A DNA stretch of 5,530 nucleotides, from contig QNCA01000125.1 in assembly GCA_003644325.1 (NCBI GenBank), positions 1 through 5,530 on the forward strand, in the 5' to 3' direction. The notes under the pieces were generated by a model, which ran no database searches, had not been told where the DNA came from, and saw only the letters and a program-made list of their open reading frames with translations. Numbering within the stretch: position 1 is the first letter of the stretch; every line of letters starts with the position of its first letter. The translations under genes and the position numbers were made by a program. This stretch comes from Planctomycetota bacterium. Lineage in GTDB: Bacteria > Planctomycetota > B129-G9. Below, one piece after another: positions 1 through 5,530 of this stretch.

Positions 1-39
1 AAACAGCAGATTATAATCAAGCACCCACCATCATCCAGA

Positions 40-58
40 AAAAGTCAGTCAACTTGAG
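40..58 (+). repeat. Dispersed repeat, copy 1
   Basis: The 19-mer AAAAGTCAGTCAACTTGAG here recurs exactly at 91-109. Its 14-bp core TCAGTCAACTTGAG (45-58) is found a third time, inverted, at 4022-4035. Ten bases downstream lies a GC-rich inverted repeat (CGGGC at 69-73 with GCCCG at 84-88), and the motif GGGC..CCCTGC inside 70-80 has a counterpart beside copy 3. The core contains the odd-centred palindrome TCAACTTGA. Its function is unknown: mobile-element end, short dispersed repeat or protein-binding site are all possible. Confidence 0.85.
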
Positions 59-90
59 AACTTATAGTCGGGCCCCCTGCGTTGCCCGGG

Positions 91-109
91 AAAAGTCAGT
101 CAACTTGAG
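91..109 (+). repeat. Dispersed repeat, copy 2
   Basis: This is an exact 19-bp direct copy of 40-58, offset by 51 bp, and lies 118 bp before the transporter start. The bases before it (GCCCGGGAAAAG) resemble those in the same relative place at copy 3 (GCCGGCAAAACC on the minus strand). The bases after it do not resemble the other copies. The rest of the left non-coding stretch (110-227) shows no convincing promoter, RNA gene or ORF with a usable start, other than an 11-codon out-of-frame ATG reading at 214. Confidence 0.85.
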
Positions 110-216
110 CACCGTAGTAGAACGCACATTGGTTGCATGCTTTGTTGTTCAGATTCCCTTTCGGGTTGTGTGATGAGATACTTGGTTAACGAGTGATATC
201 AACGCTTACATTGATG

Positions 217-221
217 AAGGG
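217..221 (+). promoter_or_regulatory. Ribosome binding site that fixes the GTG start
   Basis: AAGGG lies six bases before the GTG at 228. The only nearby ATG (214-216) is out of frame and would give an 11-residue peptide, and the first in-frame ATG (Met25) would cut into the first membrane helix. This site therefore supports GTG as the true start of the transporter gene. Confidence 0.6.
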
Positions 222-227
222 TAAACC

Positions 228-1355
228 GTGGCCGGCAAACAAGAACTAACAACCAAGTACATTTTGCAATGGTTTTCGCCTCGTTGGTTCATCTTCGTCA
301 TGGGCACAGGCGCCCTGGCCAACGTCTACCAGATTCTTTCGGGAAAGAGCGCCGGCGCGCTGCATGTCCTGGCCGAGGCTTTCTTGTTGCTGGCAATGGC
401 CGGATTTGCCGTCTCCGCCGTGTTCATGATCGTGCGATTTGCCGTGGGCTGGGAAAACATATCAAAGGAGTGGCGGCACGCAAGCCTCATTCAATTCTAT
501 TCCGCTATTTCCATTGCGGCGGCTATATGTGCCACAGGGTTACTGAATATCCCTCTGTCGTTTATTTCTTGCGCTGCCGCAGAAACCCTGGCTGCGATAT
601 TCTGGTACATTGCTTTGATTGATGGGATTTTCTTTGTGTTCTTTGGGCCAATCAAGGTGACCAGCGGCAACCATGCCCATCCTGGGAGGGCCTTAGGTTT
701 CTGGTTCCTGCCTCCCGTTGGTCTTTTTGTGCTCGTGTTTGCGGGGAACTTCTGGGCCATGCACATGAAAAGCGTTGCTGATGCGCGAGCCATGCTGTTC
801 CTTAACACGGTAATCCTGGGTATAGCGATCCCTCTAACCATCATTTTCTATACTATCATACTGTTCCGTTTGCTGTTTTACAATTTCCCGCGGCGCGATG
901 TGGCGCCCAGTTTCATGATTGGAGTGGCGCCGGTCGGCGTTTCCATTATTGCCATGAACACCCTGATACCCGTATTGATGAAAAGCGGTGTGGGCCTGAT
1001 AGACCCGGTTCTACTGGCATCACTCGTTAAGGTCACTTCGTTGTTGTTGTGGGGCTTTGGGTTATGGTGGCTGACATACGCTCTTGTATCAATCATACTG
1101 TATTTCGTCAAGCATAGGGTGCCGGTTACGCTTGGCTACTGGGCATTCATATTTCCACCTGCCGCCTACACGATTGCCACTCTTCTCCTTGCCAAGTCCT
1201 TAGGCGTGCCCTTTCTGAAAACGATAGCGATCGTCTTGGCGGCAGCCATCACTATAGGGTGGGCAATCAATCTGGTTTTGACGGTCCGTGGGATGTTGAA
1301 CAGAAGCATATTCGACGTGGCGCCCACGTTCAAGGGAGACATTCCTTATCTATAA
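228..1355 (+). CDS. TDT/SLAC1/TehA-family inner-membrane anion transporter or channel
   Basis: This 375-residue, strongly hydrophobic protein has about ten predicted membrane helices (roughly residues 20-38, 47-72, 88-111, 116-140, 157-178, 189-217, 228-252, 258-293, 303-323 and 330-355), the number typical of the tellurite-resistance/dicarboxylate transporter (TDT) family. The opening FSPRWFIFVMGTGALAN matches the usual family start, a Pro-x-Trp-Phe followed by MGTG in helix 1, and LGYWAFIFPPAAYTIATLLL (302-321) matches the conserved penultimate helix. Family members carry small anions (plant SLAC1), C4-dicarboxylates (Mae1), sulfite (Ssu1) or affect tellurite resistance (TehA); the substrate here cannot be read from the sequence. 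The protein should sit in the cytoplasmic membrane. Translation begins at GTG with AAGGG six bases upstream. It is the first gene of a likely operon with the pentapeptide protein (36-bp gap) and the outer-membrane channel. No frameshift or truncation is seen. Confidence 0.85.
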   Translation: MAGKQELTTKYILQWFSPRWFIFVMGTGALANVYQILSGKSAGALHVLAEAFLLLAMAGFAVSAVFMIVRFAVGWENISKEWRHASLIQFYSAISIAAAICATGLLNIPLSFISCAAAETLAAIFWYIALIDGIFFVFFGPIKVTSGNHAHPGRALGFWFLPPVGLFVLVFAGNFWAMHMKSVADARAMLFLNTVILGIAIPLTIIFYTIILFRLLFYNFPRRDVAPSFMIGVAPVGVSIIAMNTLIPVLMKSGVGLIDPVLLASLVKVTSLLLWGFGLWWLTYALVSIILYFVKHRVPVTLGYWAFIFPPAAYTIATLLLAKSLGVPFLKTIAIVLAAAITIGWAINLVLTVRGMLNRSIFDVAPTFKGDIPYL

Positions 1356-1363
1356 CGAATATG

Positions 1364-1379
1364 CCGAATCGCGCTTCGG
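1364..1379 (+). promoter_or_regulatory. Small stem-loop touching the Shine-Dalgarno of the next gene
   Basis: CCGAA (1364-1368) can pair with TTCGG (1375-1379) around a six-base loop. The 3' arm overlaps the start of the GGGGAG Shine-Dalgarno (1378-1383) of the pentapeptide-repeat gene at 1392. The transporter stop codon ends nine bases before the stem, so a ribosome finishing that gene would open it, which would fit translational coupling. The stem is only five base pairs, so this is a weak candidate, and there is no T tract to make it a terminator. Confidence 0.3.
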
Positions 1380-1391
1380 GGAGACAGCATC

Positions 1392-2021
1392 ATGGCTGAG
1401 AGAAGGACACGACTACAAGGTCAGGAGTTTATAACCAAGATTCTCGAGGGTGAAAGGGACTTCTCGGGTATACGATTAGAGCCGTATTTTGATTTATCCG
1501 GGCACGAGAGTTTCCCGGCCGTGCAGCAGTATCTCAAGGATGCGGATTTGGAAGGAACACCGGTAATTCTTGATGGCGCCGATCTCCGGGGCCTTGACGC
1601 AGACGGCCTGCACCTGCCGTTCCTCAAGGCAACGGGAGCCAGTTTCAAGCACGCGACGTTGATGGAAGCCAATCTTCAGTCGTCTCGGTTGAGAAACGCA
1701 AACTTCAGGTTTGCCATGCTCCCACAGATAGACATGACGCATTGTGATTTACAGGACGCAGACCTGAGACACGCCGACCTGAATCTCGCTCTCCTCAACA
1801 ATACTGTATTAACAGGAACGAACGTTGCCGGAGCGAACCTTCTGTTTACAAATCTGCAGGCCGCCAACATAAAAGGGATAGTCAATTTGGCGCAAGCACG
1901 GTCAGTAGAGACAGTCAATTTTCAGTTCGTCTCTCTAGCCGAAAGGGAAAAAGGTATTATCCAGATGGAGCTTTGGGCCCAGCAGGGCAAGAAGAGACGC
2001 CTGTTTGGAGGATCCGGCTAA
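1392..2021 (+). CDS. Pentapeptide-repeat protein
   Basis: This 209-residue protein has no signal peptide or membrane helix and is probably cytoplasmic. Residues 22-35 (RDFSGIRLEPYFDL) give one or two isolated repeat-like units. From about residue 58 to 165 there is a run of A(D/N)Lxx-type pentapeptides, such as GADLRGLDADGLHL, EANLQSSRLRNANF, CDLQDADLRHADLNLALL, GANL and TNLQAANI, expected to fold as a right-handed quadrilateral beta-helix. An N-terminal section of about 55 residues and a basic C-terminal tail (KKRR near 200-203) lie outside the helix. Pentapeptide proteins range from DNA-mimicking gyrase protectors (Qnr, MfpA) to uncharacterised scaffolds; nothing here shows which. The run has irregular units around 108-117 and 131-141, so the helix may be interrupted. 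GGGGAG (1378-1383) lies eight bases before ATG. Its place between two transport genes suggests a partner or regulator of transport, by inference only. Confidence 0.85.
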   Translation: MAERRTRLQGQEFITKILEGERDFSGIRLEPYFDLSGHESFPAVQQYLKDADLEGTPVILDGADLRGLDADGLHLPFLKATGASFKHATLMEANLQSSRLRNANFRFAMLPQIDMTHCDLQDADLRHADLNLALLNNTVLTGTNVAGANLLFTNLQAANIKGIVNLAQARSVETVNFQFVSLAEREKGIIQMELWAQQGKKRRLFGGSG

Positions 2022-2075
2022 CCATCCTATGGCGTTTCCAATAGACAGGCAGACCCAACCGAAAGGAGTTTATCC

Positions 2076-3761
2076 ATGACTTGGAGCAAGAGCATAACGC
2101 CTAATTCACGCAAAGGCCGACAAAATGCCAAATGCGAGGGAGAAAAACAAGGATGGCGGGGTTTGTTCAGCATTGTTGCTTTTCCCGGGCGATGGAGCGC
2201 AATCAGCCTGCTGGCGGCGATCATCCTTGTGATTTACCCGCTTAGCGTCCAGGCAGAAGAGAATGCGGGGGCGGCCGAAACACAGCCGGCGGAAGTTCCG
2301 GCACAAGATAAGAATCACAATTGGTTTGATTATTCCCTTCCCAAGGGCGGCTTCCAGATTTACAAGTCGGAGGACGGCAAAACCCGCCTAAGTTTAGGTG
2401 GCGAGATATTTGCCAGGTATGCATATTGGAACTGGTTTGAAGGCCCGTCGCATGATAACAAGTACAGTTACGGTTTTCAGAGAACCCGGCTGAATCTCAA
2501 ATTTACTTCCGAATGTTGGACAGTTCTTGTGCAGCCACAATACGTCCACATGTTCGGCGTGCCGGACGATGCCTTTAAGAAACCGCCCGAGGGGCCTCTG
2601 GGCATGGGCGGCCTGTACTACAAGCACAACGATAGCACCAACCCCCGTAACGTGGGTTTTCACCAGGCGTACCTGGCCTTCCATAGCCCGGGCAAAAACA
2701 GGTGGCTCTTTAAGGTGGGCAGGTTCGAATACAGCGACGGCCTGGAGGTATTGCGGAAGACCGACGGCAAGCACTTTAACGCATTGAAAAAAATGCGCCT
2801 GGGGGACCGGATGATCAGTCCGTTCGGCTGGTCCGCCTTCGGCAGAAGTTTTGACGGCGCCCTGGGCCAATACGATCAGGAGAAAATAAATGTCACTACC
2901 TCATTCTTCTACCCCACGCAAGGAGGGTGGGAGGAAGATATAAACGAAACTATCGGTAACATCAAAATTGCTACGTTCACGTTGACTGCCAAGCGGGGTT
3001 CTTTTATCCCCGGCATGGAACTGGCCGCTTTTTATTATAATTACCGCGATGACAGACACGTTACCCAGCGTGTAGACAATACAGGAAAAATGTTTGTCCC
3101 GAATGGCGCTGACATCAACATCCATATGTTCGGCGGCCACGTAGCAGGTGTATATGACGTAGGTCCCGGCAAATTGGATTTGCTTTTGTGGGGAGGAGCA
3201 CAATTTGGGGATTGGTACGAATTGGATCAGAGTGCATACGCGATGACCGCGGAGGTCGGGTATCAATTTACCAGGGTATTTGCGAAACCCTGGTTGCGAG
3301 TCGGCTATTATGTCGGCTCGGGCGACGGGGACCCGAGTGATGGCGATCACGAGACCTTTTTCCAGATGGCGCCGGGGACCCGAAAGTACAATTTGCTGCC
3401 TTATTGCGATTTAATGAACAATGAAGACCTGTTCGTTCAATTGATATTGCATCCAATCAAAAATCTCATGCTGCGCACGGACTATCATATATTGCGTTTG
3501 AACGAAGAGGACGATAGATGGTATATGGGCTCGGGTCCTACACAGGACAACGGCAGGATCTTCGGCTATATCGGGCGACCTACCCACGGGAAAGACAACT
3601 TGGCGCAAGAAATAGACATCCTGGTCAACTACGCGGTCAATCCACACATCAGTTTACTGTTCTCCTACAGCCACATTTTCGGGGGGAATGTTGTGGAAGA
3701 AGTTTACAGTGAAGACGACGATGCGGATTATCTATCTATCGGAATATTATTTAAGTTTTAG
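2076..3761 (+). CDS. Outer-membrane beta-barrel channel, alginate-export (AlgE-like) type
   Basis: This 561-residue protein begins with a long basic N-region (about residues 1-40), a hydrophobic core (41-55) and a plausible signal-peptidase I site SVQA|EE after residue 60, so the mature protein has about 500 residues. A low-complexity Ala/Glu/Pro linker (61-77) precedes the barrel. The barrel shows alternating aromatic and polar strands: RLSLGGEIFARYAYWNW, RTRLNLKF, HQAYLAFHS, WLFKVGRFEYSDGLEV, GRSFDGALGQY, LAAFYYNYRDDR. The C-terminal part, with LAQEIDILVNYAVNPHISLL, then YSHIFGG and a final strand YLSIGILFKF ending in Phe, resembles the alginate-export family and fits recognition by the BAM machinery. 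AlgE exports alginate, but relatives are found in bacteria that make none, so the substrate here is unknown. AAAGGAG (2062-2068) lies seven bases before ATG and no other in-frame ATG precedes the signal core, so the long leader is probably real. It is the last gene of the likely operon. A phosphate-selective (OprP-like) porin is a less likely alternative. Confidence 0.8.
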   Translation: MTWSKSITPNSRKGRQNAKCEGEKQGWRGLFSIVAFPGRWSAISLLAAIILVIYPLSVQAEENAGAAETQPAEVPAQDKNHNWFDYSLPKGGFQIYKSEDGKTRLSLGGEIFARYAYWNWFEGPSHDNKYSYGFQRTRLNLKFTSECWTVLVQPQYVHMFGVPDDAFKKPPEGPLGMGGLYYKHNDSTNPRNVGFHQAYLAFHSPGKNRWLFKVGRFEYSDGLEVLRKTDGKHFNALKKMRLGDRMISPFGWSAFGRSFDGALGQYDQEKINVTTSFFYPTQGGWEEDINETIGNIKIATFTLTAKRGSFIPGMELAAFYYNYRDDRHVTQRVDNTGKMFVPNGADINIHMFGGHVAGVYDVGPGKLDLLLWGGAQFGDWYELDQSAYAMTAEVGYQFTRVFAKPWLRVGYYVGSGDGDPSDGDHETFFQMAPGTRKYNLLPYCDLMNNEDLFVQLILHPIKNLMLRTDYHILRLNEEDDRWYMGSGPTQDNGRIFGYIGRPTHGKDNLAQEIDILVNYAVNPHISLLFSYSHIFGGNVVEEVYSEDDDADYLSIGILFKF

Positions 3762-3782
3762 CAAGCCGTTGAAGGATTCCCA

Positions 3783-3863
3783 ATGCCGCCGGGCTTGTCC
3801 TCAAATGTCCGGTTTACACTGGCAGCGTACCGTGAATCCCTGTTTTTAATCTTGACGGTGTAG
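3783..3863 (+). CDS. Possible 26-residue small ORF
   Basis: An ATG at 3783 with GAAGGA (3771-3776) six bases upstream opens 26 codons ending in TAG at 3861-3863, starting 21 bp after the channel gene stop. The peptide begins MPPGLSSNVRF and ends in a hydrophobic ESLFLILTV stretch, too short for a normal membrane helix. I recognise no family. The ribosome binding site is the only argument for it; an ORF of this length is expected by chance. Confidence 0.15.
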   Translation: MPPGLSSNVRFTLAAYRESLFLILTV

Positions 3864-3901
3864 TAGTCTTCCGCAGCGTTTTTGTTTCGAAGCGACTATT
3901 G

Positions 3902-3985
3902 TTCAAATTAAACGGCGTGCTGGAGGTGACCTTGCCCAAGAAAGAGGAAGCGAAACCCAAAGAGATTTCAATCAGGGTCGATTAA
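3902..3985 (+). pseudogene. 3' remnant of a small heat-shock protein (Hsp20/alpha-crystallin) gene
   Basis: The frame encodes 27 residues ending in TAA at 3983-3985 that read like the last part of an Hsp20: FKLNGVLEVTLPKKEEAKPK followed by EISIRVD. The GVLxVxxPK motif of the end of the alpha-crystallin domain and the C-terminal I-x-I motif (ISI), which docks on a neighbouring subunit, are both intact. The frame stays open back to a TGA at 3833-3835, and FRS at 3869-3877 might match the FxRS strand of the domain. However, only eight residues separate that RS from the FK of FKLNG, against roughly fifteen in intact proteins, and there is no ATG in the frame. The N-terminal region and most of the alpha-crystallin domain (an intact protein has about 140-160 residues) are missing. 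One extra residue (Leu between Lys and Asn) also departs from the usual FKNGVL. It lies 177 bp before groEL, fitting a former heat-shock gene pair. Confidence 0.85.
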
Positions 3986-3997
3986 CGAAGTAAGGCA

Positions 3998-4007
3998 GGG
4001 CGCGCCC
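3998..4007. repeat. GC palindrome beside repeat copy 3
   Basis: GGGCGCGCCC is a perfect 10-bp palindrome 14 bases from repeat copy 3. Read on the minus strand it gives GGGC..CCCTGC (4007-3995), like GGGCCCCCTGC at 70-80 downstream of copy 1. It therefore may belong to a longer repeat unit rather than being an independent site. Confidence 0.5.
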
Positions 4008-4021
4008 CGGGTTCCAGGATA

Positions 4022-4035
4022 CTCAAGTTGACTGA
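4022..4035 (-). repeat. Dispersed repeat, copy 3 (inverted)
   Basis: CTCAAGTTGACTGA is the exact reverse complement of the 14-bp core at 45-58 and 96-109. Similarity continues weakly past the core: on the minus strand it is preceded by GCCGGCAAAACC (copy 2 has GCCCGGGAAAAG) and followed after 14 bases by the GC palindrome. It faces copies 1 and 2 across about 4 kb, bracketing the operon and the hsp20 remnant. Confidence 0.85.
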
Positions 4036-4050
4036 GGTTTTGCCGGCTTC

Positions 4051-4074
4051 GGCGACTGAAAGGTGACCGTCGCC
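4051..4074 (+). promoter_or_regulatory. Stem-loop upstream of groEL
   Basis: GGCGAC (4051-4056) is complementary to GTCGCC (4069-4074) with a 12-base loop that itself contains the short palindrome GGTGACC. If transcription of groEL starts upstream, this would lie in its 5' leader. No T run follows, so an intrinsic terminator is unlikely. Confidence 0.4.
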
Positions 4075-4088
4075 ATTATGGAGCGCAG

Positions 4089-4108
4089 CCCCCCGATTTG
4101 TCGGGGGG
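4089..4108 (+). promoter_or_regulatory. Very GC-rich hairpin in the groEL leader
   Basis: CCCCCCGA (4089-4096) pairs perfectly with TCGGGGGG (4101-4108) around a TTTG loop, giving an eight-pair stem 54 bases before the groEL ATG. The G run continues to 4110. The base composition is that of a strong terminator stem, but the following bases are GGCCGGCTC with no T tract. It could be a leader structure, an mRNA-stabilising element or a factor-assisted terminator for upstream transcription. Confidence 0.5.
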
Positions 4109-4148
4109 GGCCGGCTCGTAGATGTTGGCTGCCACCGTAATACAAACT

Positions 4149-4157
4149 GAGGAGGAG
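4149..4157 (+). promoter_or_regulatory. Strong ribosome binding site of groEL
   Basis: GAGGAGGAG contains a full AGGAGG (4150-4155) seven bases before the ATG at 4163, the strongest Shine-Dalgarno in the window, fitting a highly expressed chaperonin. It fixes the start at MSAKKILF, the expected GroEL N-terminus. Confidence 0.85.
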
Positions 4158-4162
4158 AAGAC

Positions 4163-5530
<1,368 letters not shown>

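Larger units (their letters stand above)
3762..4162 (+). other. 401-bp gap between the operon and groEL
   Basis: No intact recognised gene lies here. From left to right it holds a weak inverted repeat (CAAGCC at 3762-3767 with GGCTTG at 3792-3797, long loop, no T tract), a possible 26-codon ORF (3783-3863), the 3' end of an hsp20 gene (3902-3985), a GGGCGCGCCC palindrome (3998-4007), the inverted third copy of the left-hand repeat (4022-4035), two stem-loops (4051-4074 and 4089-4108) and the groEL ribosome binding site. I saw no CIRCE operator (TTAGCACTC-N9-GAGTGCTAA) and no convincing sigma-70 promoter. Confidence 0.7.

Noticed and set aside
12..17. Perfect TATAAT at the left edge
   Set aside because: The -35 position falls outside the window and no gene follows within 200 bp, so it cannot be supported as a promoter.
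53..78. Heat-shock (sigma-32) promoter-like pair: CTTGAG and CCCCCT with 14 bases between
   Set aside because: The -10-like part matches the consensus poorly, the pattern falls in the repeat, the other two copies lack a comparable spacing, and the nearest gene start is 150 bp away.
2394..2870. A 158-codon minus-strand frame, and another of 149 codons at 2901-3350
   Set aside because: Both are antisense shadows inside the outer-membrane channel gene and show no recognisable domain or ribosome binding site.
3762..3797. Inverted repeat CAAGCC/GGCTTG after the channel gene as an intrinsic terminator
   Set aside because: The loop is 24 bases, the stem only six pairs, and no T run follows.
3758..3892. 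Minus-strand open frame of about 45 codons with protein-like wording (EDYYTVKIKNRDSRYAASV)
   Set aside because: There is no ATG, GTG or TTG start in the frame, the length is ordinary for chance, it overlaps the end of the channel gene stop, and I recognise no family.
4028..4056. TTGACT as a -35 box for groEL
   Set aside because: The bases 17 positions downstream (GGCGAC) bear no likeness to a -10 box, and the TTGACT is part of the dispersed repeat.

Overview
The window reads as a stretch of chromosome from a Gram-negative bacterium with an outer membrane: it encodes an outer-membrane beta-barrel protein with a signal peptide. The GroEL fragment at the right edge has wording (for example SPHFV in the apical domain, [17 protein letters not shown]) that I associate with Planctomycetes and other PVC-group sequences. 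That placement is from memory of the family and is only moderately secure; a phylogeny of the GroEL would decide it.

Layout. Positions 1-227 are non-coding and carry two direct copies of a 19-bp repeat, 51 bp apart. Positions 228-3761 hold three co-directional genes with short gaps (36 and 54 bp), each with its own Shine-Dalgarno sequence, so they probably form one operon: a ten-helix TDT/SLAC1/TehA-type inner-membrane anion transporter or channel starting at GTG, a 209-residue pentapeptide-repeat protein, and a 561-residue outer-membrane channel resembling the alginate-export (AlgE-like) family. Positions 3762-4162 form a 401-bp gap without an intact recognised gene. It holds a possible 26-codon ORF, the last 27 codons of an otherwise missing small heat-shock protein (Hsp20), a GC palindrome, a third and inverted copy of the left-hand repeat, and two stem-loops. 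From 4163 to the right edge runs groEL, 456 codons without a stop and therefore cut by the window; no groES precedes it.

How the parts may work together. An inner-membrane anion transporter beside an outer-membrane channel suggests a two-membrane route for an unknown anionic or small solute, with the pentapeptide protein as a cytoplasmic partner; this is inference from gene order. The Hsp20 remnant next to groEL suggests an older heat-shock locus that was rearranged. The three repeat copies bracket the operon and the remnant in inverted orientation, so the approximately 4-kb segment could be a unit that moved, though no transposase is visible. No CIRCE operator, tRNA, rRNA, CRISPR array or complete insertion sequence was found.
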